From contig CAWGQZ010000059.1 of NCBI GenBank assembly GCA_963824805.1, positions 13,350-77,349 on the forward strand: a stretch of DNA of 64,000 nt. Reading direction: 5' to 3'. The position numbers were made by a program, and so were the translations under genes. Positions 1-9,032 of this stretch are shown one piece after another; within the stretch, counting starts at the first letter, position 1, and each line of letters starts with the position of its first letter. The notes beneath the pieces were generated by a model. The model ran no database searches, was not told the DNA's origin, and was given only the letters and a program-made list of their open reading frames with translations. This DNA is from DATBAT01 sp963824805 (GTDB taxonomy: Bacteria > Acidobacteriota > Terriglobia > Terriglobales > Acidobacteriaceae).

Positions 1-230
1 CGCATACCGTGCATCTGGTGTTTGACGATGGTGCAAGTTCCAAATCATTTTCCGGATCCGTTTCTATGGTGAGCTTCGGCAGCGAGCAATACGTTTGGCG
101 TTCGGAGGGAGTCAACAGTCATCCTGACCCGAATGCGCCGCCGGTCCGGAAAACTGTGCAAGGCGGCTTGATTGAGTTGCCAAAGGCATCGCTAACCGTG
201 CTGCGCGGAAAATTAGACGTCACAAAATAA
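1..230 (+). CDS. C-terminal end of a secreted glycosidase-like protein (partial, cut by window edge)
   Basis: The frame is open from the first bases and stops at 230, so only the last 75 or so residues are present. They align by eye with the C-terminus of the next protein: both carry a FGSEQY(V/H)W block, then a proline/asparagine-rich linker ending in NAPP or NAPI, then a PK(A/S)S(L/I)TVLRGK ending. This tail probably forms the beta-sandwich that follows a TIM-barrel catalytic domain. The stop is 18 bases before the start of the paralogue, so the two genes form a tandem pair and are likely co-transcribed. A GTG at position 9 is an internal valine and not the start. The catalytic domain lies outside the window, so activity cannot be judged. 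Confidence 0.8.
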   Translation, partial: HTVHLVFDDGASSKSFSGSVSMVSFGSEQYVWRSEGVNSHPDPNAPPVRKTVQGGLIELPKASLTVLRGKLDVTK

Positions 231-248
231 GACTTCGCCGGAGCAAAC

Positions 249-2426
249 ATGCAACGTTTATCCAGGCTCGCCTATTTACTGTTTCCAGCCATCGTCTTTG
301 CCGCACCAGCTTCCCTTGGTCAAACGGTCCGCGTCGATATCACACCGGGCCACGTCGCCAATTCCTTCATTCCCACCGAGGCGTTGGGAGCCGGCATTGA
401 TCGTCTCAACTCCGCCGCCACCGACAAGTTGTTCGCCGAGCCCGTGATGAAGCAGGTACTTTCAGCCGGATGGCAGACGGTCAGCTACCGCCAAAACACT
501 GAACTGGCCATCCAGGCGTGGCACTGGAATCCGCAAGGGACATGGAGTGACCCATCGGGCAAAGGCTATTTCGTTGGCGATGTGACGCCAGGGGAGCCGA
601 TTCGTCACTCCTACGGTTACGACCTTCCCCGGCGGGGCTTCACCCGCAACGACGGAGCCGAGGGCAGTAGCTTTTCGCGCATGACCGATGGCGACGAGAA
701 ATCATTCTGGAAGAGCAATCCTTACCTCACCAAAACTTTCACCGGAGAGCCGGATTCCGCCCATCCTCAATGGGTGGTTGTTGACCTGGCAAATCTCCAT
801 CCCATCAATGCGATCCGCATTGCCTGGGCAGAACCCTTTGCCCGCCGTTACCTTATCCAGTATTGGACGGGGGAAGACCCCATCAAGCAGCCAACCAAAG
901 GCACATGGATTATTTTCCAGGGTGGCACCGTCACCCAGGGATCGGGCGGCACCCCGATTCTGCAACTCAGTTCTTCTCCCATCCCGGTTCGCTACCTTCG
1001 CATCCTGATGTCGGAATCTTCCAACACCTGCGATGCTGAGGGCTCATCCGACCCTCGAAATTGCGCAGGCTATGCAATTCGCGAAATATCGGTCGGCACG
1101 GCGGCCAAGGGAAAGTTCTACGATGTCGTGCGCCACACCGCCGATCCTGATCAGACGACGACTTTCTGCTCTTCGGTTGATCCCTGGCATGAACCGAGCG
1201 GCCTCGATAACCGCCGCGAACAAGTGGGTTTGGATCTGTTCTACACCAGCGGCTACACCCGCGGCTTACCAGCCATGATTCCGGTGGCGATGATCTACAG
1301 CACGCCAGAGGACTCGGTTAACCAGATCGCATACCTGAAATCCCGCGGCTACCCCATCTCGCACATCGAAATGGGGGAAGAACCCGATGGCCAGTTCATG
1401 CTTCCGGAAGACTACGGCGCCCTTTATCTGCAATGGGCAACCGCCCTTCACAAGCTTGACCCAAGCTTGAAACTGGGTGGCCCGGTTTTCGAAGGAGTGA
1501 ACGAAGACATTCAGGTGTGGCCCGATGAACAGGGACGTACCTCCTGGCTGGGACGTTTCATTGTCTTCCTGAAGGCTCACAACCGATTGCAAGATCTGTC
1601 GTTCATGTCGTTTGAGCACTATCCCTATGAGCCCTGCAAAATCCAGTGGAGCGACCTTTACGACGAACCGGGCCACATCAGCCACATCATGCAGGTCTGG
1701 CGGGATGACGGAGTTCCGGCGGAGGTTCCTCTTTTCATGACCGAAGGCAACATCGCCTGGAATACCGGCGAATCTTTTGTCGACACCTTTGGTGCGTTAT
1801 GGCTGGCTGATTTCACGGGAGCATTTCTTAGCTCGGGGGGAGATCGACTTTACTACTTCCACTACCTGCCGGTCGGGCTTTATCACGGCTGCGGCGGATC
1901 ACTGGGCACGTTTGCGATGTTTGCAGTTGACCGCCAATATCAGATTCTGCAGCCCACTTCGCAATACTTCGCCAGCCAACTCATTAACCTGGAATGGGTG
2001 CAGCCAGGAAGCGGCAGGCACGCGGTATTCCCGGCGACCGTCGATATCGACGACCCTGCCGGACACTCTCTGGTGACCGCCTATGCAGTACAACGACCCG
2101 ACGGTCAATGGTCGCTGATGTTGGTCAACAAAGATCAGGAGAATGCGTACCCGGTGCGGATTGCATTCAACGACAGCGCAAGCAAAGTCGATAGCTCGTT
2201 CACCGGCCCGGTGGACGTAGTAACTTTCGGCAGCGAACAATACCACTGGAATCCCGCTTCGACCGGAGGCGACTACCCGAATGCCCCGATTGGAAACGCC
2301 AATCCGGATGGTCCGGCGGCAAAATCTCAAATTACGGCCGGCAATGCTACCAACTTCACACTGCCAAAGTCATCTATCACAGTATTGCGCGGCAAGATCT
2401 CGGCTGACCCGAAAGCTCGACGATAG
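249..2426 (+). CDS. Secreted glycoside-hydrolase-like protein with inserted F5/8 type C (discoidin) domain
   Basis: 725 aa with a signal peptide (about residues 1-24, ending ASLGQ). Residues about 140-280 resemble a discoidin/F5-8C carbohydrate-binding domain (MTDGDEKSFW, then WVVVDL). A TIM-barrel-like part follows at about 300-570. It contains GEEPDG at 376-381, where E378 sits where clan GH-A enzymes have the acid/base Glu of an NEP motif, with Glu in place of Asn before it. FMTEGN at 496-500 offers E499 as candidate nucleophile. A C-terminal beta-domain ends in TVLRGK, as in the truncated upstream paralogue. I infer export and action on a plant or microbial polysaccharide. The exact GH family is not recognised (GH39/GH30/GH79-like fold guess), and substrate is unknown. 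Confidence 0.75.
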   Translation: MQRLSRLAYLLFPAIVFAAPASLGQTVRVDITPGHVANSFIPTEALGAGIDRLNSAATDKLFAEPVMKQVLSAGWQTVSYRQNTELAIQAWHWNPQGTWSDPSGKGYFVGDVTPGEPIRHSYGYDLPRRGFTRNDGAEGSSFSRMTDGDEKSFWKSNPYLTKTFTGEPDSAHPQWVVVDLANLHPINAIRIAWAEPFARRYLIQYWTGEDPIKQPTKGTWIIFQGGTVTQGSGGTPILQLSSSPIPVRYLRILMSESSNTCDAEGSSDPRNCAGYAIREISVGTAAKGKFYDVVRHTADPDQTTTFCSSVDPWHEPSGLDNRREQVGLDLFYTSGYTRGLPAMIPVAMIYSTPEDSVNQIAYLKSRGYPISHIEMGEEPDGQFMLPEDYGALYLQWATALHKLDPSLKLGGPVFEGVNEDIQVWPDEQGRTSWLGRFIVFLKAHNRLQDLSFMSFEHYPYEPCKIQWSDLYDEPGHISHIMQVWRDDGVPAEVPLFMTEGNIAWNTGESFVDTFGALWLADFTGAFLSSGGDRLYYFHYLPVGLYHGCGGSLGTFAMFAVDRQYQILQPTSQYFASQLINLEWVQPGSGRHAVFPATVDIDDPAGHSLVTAYAVQRPDGQWSLMLVNKDQENAYPVRIAFNDSASKVDSSFTGPVDVVTFGSEQYHWNPASTGGDYPNAPIGNANPDGPAAKSQITAGNATNFTLPKSSITVLRGKISADPKARR

Positions 2427-2515
2427 GAGAACCATCAACCGGCGCGCGCGAAAATCGTGTCACCTGCCGTTCGCCTTGGTAGACTCCAGTAACCCTCCCC
2501 GAGGCCAGGTTCTTC

Positions 2516-4951
2516 ATGCAACGATTTTGTCTGCCATTACTGATCGCAGCACTGCTGTTTTCCACTTCGGCCTTCTCGGCTGAATCGACGATTAGTCTTC
2601 CTGACCGAATCGCCGGCATGAAACATATGGATGGGCTCTTCCCTCTTTCCTGGGACGATCACAACGGCAAGCTCTTCCTGGAAATCCGCAATTTCGATCA
2701 AGACTTCCTCTTCCTGAACTTCTTGCCTTACGGGCTGGGCTCAAACGACATTGGGCTCGACCGTGGCAAGTTTGGCGACTCCCGCATCGTCCATTTCTCG
2801 CGCATTGGCGGCCGGGTTCTTTTAATCGCTCCTAATCTCGATTACCGCTCTTCCTCCTCCGATCCTGCCGAGCAGCTGGCGGTGCGGCAATCCTTCGCTG
2901 AATCGGTTCTCGCTGGGTTCAGAATCGAAGCCGAAGAGAACGGTGTGGTGCTGATCGACGCGACCAGCTTCTTCCAGGAGGATATTTTTCGCGTTGCCGA
3001 GCAGCTCAAGGGAAACAAACAGGGAGACTACAAGCTCGACCCCGACCGCAGCGCCATCACCCTGGAGAATACCAAGAACTTCCCACTCAACACCGAAGTA
3101 GAGTCGGTCCTGACTTTCTCTACTGATAACCCGGCTGAGCAATCGCTGGTCGCAACCGTGACTCCAGATGCACATTCGGTAACCGTTCGCGAGCATTATT
3201 CCTTCGTTCAGTTACCTGAGCCCGGGTACAAACCTCGTTCCTATGACCCCCGCGCTGGTTTCAGCGTCGTTACCTATCGCGACTATTCTGCTCCGCTGGG
3301 TTCGCCCCTCGATATTCGCCTGATTGCTCGCCACCGTCTGGAGAAGAAGAACCCGCAAGCCGCATTGAGCGACCCCGTAAAACCAATCGTCTATTACGTT
3401 GATCGCGGCGCTCCCGAGCCGATTCGCAGCGCACTCGTCGAAGGCGCAAGCTGGTGGAATCAGGCATTCGAAGCCGCCGGATTCAAGAACGGATTCCACG
3501 TCGAGGTTCTGCCCGAAGGCGCCGACCCTATGGACGTTCGCTACAACATGATCCAGTGGGTTCACCGCTCGACGCGAGGGTGGTCATACGGGAGCGGCAT
3601 CGTCGATCCCCGGACCGGCGAGATCATCAAGGGCTTGGTCACCCTGGGATCGCTGCGCTCCCGGCAGGATTACATGATTGGCGAGGCGTTGCTCTCCCCG
3701 TATGGAAATTTGGAGCGCGTGGACCCACAGATGGAACAGATGGTGCTCGCCCGAATTCGCCAATTGGCTGCGCACGAGGTTGGCCACACCCTCGGGCTGG
3801 AACACAATTTCGCCGCCAGCGCGATTGCGCCCGGAACTTCGGTGATGGACTATCCCCACCCGTGGATCGCTCTCGATGCCAGCGGCAAGCTTGATCTGTC
3901 GCACGCCTACGCGACTGGCCTCGGTGCGTGGGACAGAGTCGCAATCCAGTACGGGTATTCACAATTCAAGTCTGGAACCGACGAGCATACAGCTCTGGAT
4001 AACATTCTTACCAAGGCGCAAAACAATGGCCTGTACTTCATTACCGATGATGACGCGCGTCCCCTGGGCGGCGCCCACCCTCATGCGCACCTCTGGGACA
4101 ACGGCTCTAACCCGACTGACGAGCTCGACCGTATTTTGAAAGTGCGAGCAACCGCTCTCGCCCGGTTCGGCGAGAACGCCATTCCGCGCGGCACACCCAT
4201 GGCGCAACTCGAAGACACTCTGGTTCCGCTTTTCCTGCTGCATCGCTACCAGACCGAAGCGGCGGCGAAACAGATCGGTGGTCTCGAATACCGTTATGCG
4301 CTCCGCGGAGATGGCCAGGTGGTTACGCAGATTGTTTCCTCCGCCGATCAGAAGAAAGCTCTGGATATGGTTCTGAAGACGCTCTCGCCGGAAGCGCTGA
4401 CTTTGCCGGAACCTTTGCTGAGAATTCTGCCGCCCCGCCCGCCCGCCTACCAGCGAACCAGGGAATCCTTCCCTGCCCACACCGGACTGACCTTCGACCC
4501 GCTGGCCGCCGCAGAATCGGCCGCCGACCTCACACTCAAGCTGCTCTTCGATCCTGACCGTGCCTCGAGGTTAGTCGAGTACGCTGCCCGCGACGCCTCA
4601 AACCTGAGCCTGAATGACGTGATCAAGGCTGTCATTCGAACCACATGGCAGGCTCCGCGCACTACCGGACTGCAGGCCATCACTCAATCCGTAATCGAAA
4701 CCGCCACGCTGGAAAATCTGTTGAACCTGGCGGCGGACAAATCCACTTCATCCCAAGCCGCCGCTATCGGCCGAGGCCAGATTCTATCCCTGCGCTCATG
4801 GCTAAGCTCAAACCCTGGAGACACTCAGGAAGAAAAGGCGGTTCGTTCCGCCGCGATAGCTCGGGTCGACGCCTTCGAAAAAGATCCGGATAGATTTAGC
4901 CCTGTGCCGAGGCCTCAGGCTCCGCCGGGTCAACCGATCGGCGAAGAATGA
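2516..4951 (+). CDS. Secreted zinc-dependent metalloprotease, DUF5117/DUF4953-type
   Basis: 811 aa, signal peptide about 1-22 (hydrophobic LLIAALLFSTSAFSA). The metzincin zinc motif HEVGHTLGLEHN lies at 420-431, with H420, H424 and H430 as predicted ligands and E421 as catalytic base. SVMDYP shortly after serves as the Met-turn. The N-terminal half matches the DUF5117-like beta-rich region and the part after the protease site matches the DUF4953-like helical region, as in the large proteins of this family in Acidobacteria and Bacteroidetes. An ATG lies close behind the putative ribosome site in the 90-base gap after the glycosidase. Probably acts in periplasm or outside the cell; natural substrate unknown in the family. 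The end of the gene faces the GNAT gene convergently. Confidence 0.85.
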   Translation: MQRFCLPLLIAALLFSTSAFSAESTISLPDRIAGMKHMDGLFPLSWDDHNGKLFLEIRNFDQDFLFLNFLPYGLGSNDIGLDRGKFGDSRIVHFSRIGGRVLLIAPNLDYRSSSSDPAEQLAVRQSFAESVLAGFRIEAEENGVVLIDATSFFQEDIFRVAEQLKGNKQGDYKLDPDRSAITLENTKNFPLNTEVESVLTFSTDNPAEQSLVATVTPDAHSVTVREHYSFVQLPEPGYKPRSYDPRAGFSVVTYRDYSAPLGSPLDIRLIARHRLEKKNPQAALSDPVKPIVYYVDRGAPEPIRSALVEGASWWNQAFEAAGFKNGFHVEVLPEGADPMDVRYNMIQWVHRSTRGWSYGSGIVDPRTGEIIKGLVTLGSLRSRQDYMIGEALLSPYGNLERVDPQMEQMVLARIRQLAAHEVGHTLGLEHNFAASAIAPGTSVMDYPHPWIALDASGKLDLSHAYATGLGAWDRVAIQYGYSQFKSGTDEHTALDNILTKAQNNGLYFITDDDARPLGGAHPHAHLWDNGSNPTDELDRILKVRATALARFGENAIPRGTPMAQLEDTLVPLFLLHRYQTEAAAKQIGGLEYRYALRGDGQVVTQIVSSADQKKALDMVLKTLSPEALTLPEPLLRILPPRPPAYQRTRESFPAHTGLTFDPLAAAESAADLTLKLLFDPDRASRLVEYAARDASNLSLNDVIKAVIRTTWQAPRTTGLQAITQSVIETATLENLLNLAADKSTSSQAAAIGRGQILSLRSWLSSNPGDTQEEKAVRSAAIARVDAFEKDPDRFSPVPRPQAPPGQPIGEE

Positions 4952-5003
4952 AGACGTTCTAGTTTAGGACCCGCATACTCGTGTCGGGCTAGCGGCTGGT
5001 CGT

Positions 5004-5558
5004 CTATCGGTTCTGATTGTTGGCCACAGCTGGAGTGTGCGCAACTTCGAAAGAGAACAGAAACCAACCCTTTCCCTCTTTTTCGACGCGATGCGAAAGG
5101 ATCTCTTTTCCGGCGAATTCAGCAATCGCACGATCCCAAAAATGATGCGCAGCACGATTTGATTCCATTACGCGAACTTCCCAACGTCCCGGAAAACGCC
5201 TCCATATGTCATGGGCGACTTTCGTTCCAACCCCGCGCCGGCGATGTCCTCGAACCACAAAAAACTCGGCCATATCCCAGACCGTCGGGCTGCCTGAGAG
5301 TTCCGATCCGCTCTTCACCAGGACGAAGCCCTCTAACTGACCATCCACTTTAACAAGAAACGGATATCGACCAGGATCACTCCAATAACGCGGCAGATCG
5401 GCATAGCCGAAGCGGCCATCGGCGTTCAGCGCGACTTGGTGAAATTCGCTGAAATCGTGGGCATACAACTCCAGCAGATTAGCCAAGACCGGTTGTTGCT
5501 CTGCCGTGGCGGAAATGACTTCAAGATGCGCCGGCGGTTCTTCTCGATCTTTCATCAA
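5004..5558 (-). CDS. GNAT-family N-acetyltransferase
   Basis: 184 aa. The acetyl-CoA pyrophosphate-binding loop of motif A is visible as RGHRRRGVGTKVA near residues 103-115, preceded by the usual beta-4 strand (MAEFFVV) and followed by the helix AHDIWRRF. A later VMESNRAAHHFW block matches motif B, where an Asn and aromatic residues contact CoA. The protein is cytoplasmic with no signal peptide. It is the last gene of the minus-strand lepB-carA-carB run, starting 38 bases after the carB stop, so it may be co-transcribed. The acceptor substrate cannot be predicted; the sequence resembles small stand-alone GNATs of unknown substrate. Confidence 0.85.
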   Translation of the reverse strand: MMKDREEPPAHLEVISATAEQQPVLANLLELYAHDFSEFHQVALNADGRFGYADLPRYWSDPGRYPFLVKVDGQLEGFVLVKSGSELSGSPTVWDMAEFFVVRGHRRRGVGTKVAHDIWRRFPGRWEVRVMESNRAAHHFWDRAIAEFAGKEILSHRVEKEGKGWFLFSFEVAHTPAVANNQNR

Positions 5559-5596
5559 AAAAGATAGACAACCAGGGCACGTGGGATGAAGCGTGT

Positions 5597-8500
5597 CTAT
5601 TGACTGGCCGTGATCCGACCCGCATGCAAATGCTGCAAAGCCTGCACCCGCACTTCTCCTCGCTGTAAGGCAGAGATGCCCTCCGCCGCGGCGCGCGCCG
5701 CCGACAGAGTGGTAATCGTAGGAATGCGCGCTGTTACCGCAGCCCGTCGAATCGCCTTCTCGTCAAACCAGGGTTCGGGCCCGCTGGGCGTGTTGACGAT
5801 CAACTGGATATTGTCCCCCTTGATCAGATCCACGACGTTAGGACGACCCTCTTTGACTTTATAGACGCGGTCGACGCTCATACCAGCGGCTTCAATCAGA
5901 TCGGCAGTCCCCGCAGTCGCAACCAGCTTGAATCCCATGTCGACAAATTTACGCGCTACTTCGGCGACCTGAGGCTTGTCGTGATCGGCTACGCTGATGA
6001 ATACTTTCCCTTGTGTCGGCAGCTTTTGTCCTGCCGCCATCTGGGCTTTGGCAAAGGCTTCACCGAAATTGTCGGCCACACCCATGACTTCGCCGGTCGA
6101 TTTCATCTCCGGGCCCAGCACGGTATCGACGCCAGGAAACTTGTTCCAAGGAAATACAGGGGACTTCACGTAGTAGCAATTGCCGGTATCGAGGTCCATT
6201 TTGCGCGCAATATTATCCGGCAGAAACTCGCGCAGCTTGCGACCGGTCATTAGGCGCGCTGCGATCTTCGCCATAGGCACACCGGTGGCCTTCGAAACGT
6301 AAGGCACCGTGCGCGAGGCCCGCGGATTCACTTCCAGCACAAAAACCTTGTCGTTCTCTTCCTGCTTTCTGGTGGCGGAACTGCGCGGAATCGCGAACTG
6401 AATGTTCATCAATCCCACCACCTTCAAAGCCCGCGCCAGCTTAAAGGTGTACTCGCGCATGCGATCCAGCAAGTGCTCAGGAATATCTACCGTCGGCAAT
6501 ACACACGATGAATCCCCGGAATGGATCCCCGCTTCCTCTATGTGCTGCATAATCGCGCCGATAACAACATCTTCTCCATCGGAAAGCGCGTCTACATCCA
6601 CTTCAATGGCGTCTTCCAGAAAGTGATCGATCAGCACAGGACGGTCTTGCGAGTACTCGACCGCTTCTTTCATGTAGCGGACCACGGTCTCTTCGTCGTA
6701 AGCGATGACCATGGCGCGGCCGCCCAATACGTAGGAAGGACGGACCAGGACCGGATATCCGACACGATTGGCGCCCGCAACCGCTTCCTCAATCGAAGCC
6801 GCCATTGCGCCCGGAGCTTGTGGGATTTGCAATTCATCGAGAAGCTTGCCAAATCGCTTGCGATCCTCGGCGAGATCGATGGATTCCGGCGAGGTGCCAA
6901 TGATCCTCACCCCGGCAGATTTCAGCGGAAGCGAAAGATTGAGCGGCGTCTGTCCGCCGAACTGCACGATGACGCCCACGGACGCTCCGCCGGATGCTTC
7001 ATGTTCGCAGATGGCAAAGACGTCTTCCAGAGTCAGCGGCTCGAAGTAGAGTCGGTCGCTGGTATCGTAGTCGGTCGAAACCGTCTCCGGATTGCAGTTG
7101 ATCATGATGGTTTCGAAACCATCATCACGCAACGCGAATGCCGCATGGCAACAGCAGTAGTCGAACTCAATTCCCTGCCCGATGCGGTTAGGCCCGCTGC
7201 CCAAAATAATGACCTTCTTTTTGGGCGTGGGTGCGGCTTCGTCTTCGTCCTCGTAAGTCGAGTAGAGATAAGGGGTGAAGCTTTCAAATTCGGCGGCGCA
7301 GGTATCGACCCGCTTGTATACGGGCTTCACTCCGTGTTTTTTGCGGAGGTGGCGAACTTTTTCCTGCGCGCCTTTGCCTTGCAGCCGCCAGGCCCCGGCG
7401 AGGCGTCCATCGGAGAATCCCATGCGCTTTACATCGCGCACCACTTCGGCGGGAACCGATTCCATGGGATGCTTCTCCAGCTCAAGCTGCATGTCGTTAA
7501 TTTCTTTGAGCTGGTAGAGGAACCAAGGGTCGATCGAAGTCATCTTGGCCAGATGCTTGACAGTGTGCCCCTGTCGCAATGCGTAGAACAGGTAGGAAAG
7601 CCGCTCGGGATGAGGAGTCACCATCCGCTGAGTGAGAATCTTTGGCTCGATCTTATCGCCGCCGATGCGCTTGCCGGTATCGAGCGCGCGCACCGCTTTC
7701 ATCATCGCTTCTTTGAAAGTCCGGCCGATGGCCATGACTTCGCCGACCGATTTCATCTGCGGGCCGAGGCTTTCGTCAGCCCCAGGGAATTTCTCGAATT
7801 GCCACTTGGGAATCTTTACCACGACATAATCCAGCGTGGGCTCAAAGCAAGAAGGAGTCTTGCGCGTGATGTCATTAGGAATTTCATCAAGGGTGTAGCC
7901 GACTGCCAGCTTGGCCGCAATCTTCGCGATCGGGAAGCCTGTAGCCTTTGAGGCCAGCGCCGATGACCGCGAGACGCGAGGGTTCATTTCGATTACGACC
8001 ATGCGCCCAGTCGTAGGATGCACACCAAACTGAATATTTGATCCGCCGGTGTCGACGCCAATCTCTCGGATCACGGCGATCGAGGCATCACGCATCGCCT
8101 GATACTCGCGGTCCGTCAGGGTTTGGGCCGGAGCGACGGTAATCGAATCCCCGGTGTGTACGCCCATGGGATCGAAGTTTTCAATCGAGCAGATGATGAT
8201 GACGTTGTCTTTTGTGTCACGCATCACCTCCAGTTCATATTCTTTCCATCCCAGAACCGACTCTTCGATCAAGGCCTCGTGTACAGGAGAGAAATCGAGC
8301 CCGCGGGCCAGGACTTCCAGCAATTCTTCCCGGTTGTAGGCCATGCCTCCGCCGCTTCCGCCGAGGGTAAACGAAGGCCGCACGATGACCGGAAAACCGA
8401 TCTTGCCGGCAAACTCCAGTCCATCTTTGATGTTATTAACCAGTAGCGATTTCGGCACGTCGAGACCGATTTTCTGCATCGCGTCTTTGAAAAAGAGCCG

Positions 8501-8902
8501 GTCTTCGGCCTTCTTGATCGCTTCGACATTGGCGCCAATCAACTTGACGTTGTACTTATCGAGAATGCCGCTGTCGGAAAGTTCAATTGCCAGATTCAAC
8601 GCTGTCTGTCCCCCGACCGTCGGCAGAATCGCAAAACCCGCGCCGGGGGACATTTCACGCTCGACACGAATAATCTCTTCCAGATATTCGCAATTGAGCG
8701 GCTCGATGTAAGTACGGTCGGCGATCTCGGGATCGGTCATAATGGTCGCCGGATTCGAGTTCGCCAGCACCACTTCAAACCCCTCGGACTTGAGAGCCTT
8801 GCAAGCCTGCGTACCGGAGTAGTCAAACTCAGCCGACTGCCCAATGATGATGGGCCCGGATCCGATGATGAGAATTTTCGAGATGTCAGTACGTTTTGGC
8901 AT
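5597..8902 (-). CDS. carB: Carbamoyl-phosphate synthase large subunit
   Basis: 1101 aa, the usual length. It makes carbamoyl phosphate from bicarbonate, ammonia (from the CarA glutaminase) and two ATP, feeding arginine and pyrimidine synthesis in the cytoplasm. Two ATP-grasp halves are clear: the first begins with ILIIGSGPIIIGQSAEFDYSG (about residues 10-30), the second with VIILGSGPNRIGQGIEFDYC around 575. Glycine-rich loops GGSGGGMAYN and VLGGRAMV mark the ATP-binding regions. The C-terminal 140 residues form the MGS-like allosteric domain (TAGTADLI, VVDLIKG, INTPSG-like VNTPSGPE). The C-terminus carries a short extra tail (LQHLHAGRITASQ) common in this phylum. It lies directly downstream of carA. 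Confidence 0.97.
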   Translation of the reverse strand: MPKRTDISKILIIGSGPIIIGQSAEFDYSGTQACKALKSEGFEVVLANSNPATIMTDPEIADRTYIEPLNCEYLEEIIRVEREMSPGAGFAILPTVGGQTALNLAIELSDSGILDKYNVKLIGANVEAIKKAEDRLFFKDAMQKIGLDVPKSLLVNNIKDGLEFAGKIGFPVIVRPSFTLGGSGGGMAYNREELLEVLARGLDFSPVHEALIEESVLGWKEYELEVMRDTKDNVIIICSIENFDPMGVHTGDSITVAPAQTLTDREYQAMRDASIAVIREIGVDTGGSNIQFGVHPTTGRMVVIEMNPRVSRSSALASKATGFPIAKIAAKLAVGYTLDEIPNDITRKTPSCFEPTLDYVVVKIPKWQFEKFPGADESLGPQMKSVGEVMAIGRTFKEAMMKAVRALDTGKRIGGDKIEPKILTQRMVTPHPERLSYLFYALRQGHTVKHLAKMTSIDPWFLYQLKEINDMQLELEKHPMESVPAEVVRDVKRMGFSDGRLAGAWRLQGKGAQEKVRHLRKKHGVKPVYKRVDTCAAEFESFTPYLYSTYEDEDEAAPTPKKKVIILGSGPNRIGQGIEFDYCCCHAAFALRDDGFETIMINCNPETVSTDYDTSDRLYFEPLTLEDVFAICEHEASGGASVGVIVQFGGQTPLNLSLPLKSAGVRIIGTSPESIDLAEDRKRFGKLLDELQIPQAPGAMAASIEEAVAGANRVGYPVLVRPSYVLGGRAMVIAYDEETVVRYMKEAVEYSQDRPVLIDHFLEDAIEVDVDALSDGEDVVIGAIMQHIEEAGIHSGDSSCVLPTVDIPEHLLDRMREYTFKLARALKVVGLMNIQFAIPRSSATRKQEENDKVFVLEVNPRASRTVPYVSKATGVPMAKIAARLMTGRKLREFLPDNIARKMDLDTGNCYYVKSPVFPWNKFPGVDTVLGPEMKSTGEVMGVADNFGEAFAKAQMAAGQKLPTQGKVFISVADHDKPQVAEVARKFVDMGFKLVATAGTADLIEAAGMSVDRVYKVKEGRPNVVDLIKGDNIQLIVNTPSGPEPWFDEKAIRRAAVTARIPTITTLSAARAAAEGISALQRGEVRVQALQHLHAGRITASQ

Positions 8903-8920
8903 GCTTAATTCTCTTAAGAC

Positions 8921-9021
8921 CTGTCATCCCGAGCGAAGTCGAGGGATCTTGCGTTTTGCATTTGCTCAATTCCACCGCGGTGGCCGCGGAACACGAGGTC
9001 CCTCTCCCCTCGGGATGACAG
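8921..9021. repeat. Intergenic inverted-repeat element between carA and carB
   Basis: Two perfect 13-base inverted arms, CTGTCATCCCGAG at 8921-8933 and CTCGGGATGACAG at 9009-9021, bracket about 75 bases. The inner part begins with CGAAGTCGAGGGATCT and contains two CCGCGG palindromes. The wording (TGTCATCCCGAGCGAAG...GGGATCT) is that of a short non-coding repeat scattered between genes in Acidobacteria and some other bacteria. It fills almost all of the 130-base carA-carB gap, so the pair is transcribed through it. In the RNA it would form a long stem that could adjust relative expression. Only this copy is seen in the window. Confidence 0.75.
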
Positions 9022-9032
9022 CTTTGAGTGGG

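Noticed and set aside
9..230. A small 73-codon gene starting at GTG 9
   Set aside because: The frame is open upstream of 9 and the text matches the C-terminus of the next protein, so it is the end of a truncated larger gene.
6521..7951. Long open frame opposite carB (476 codons)
   Set aside because: It is a shadow of the carB coding strand, a known effect of GC-rich codon use; no family resemblance and no ribosome site.
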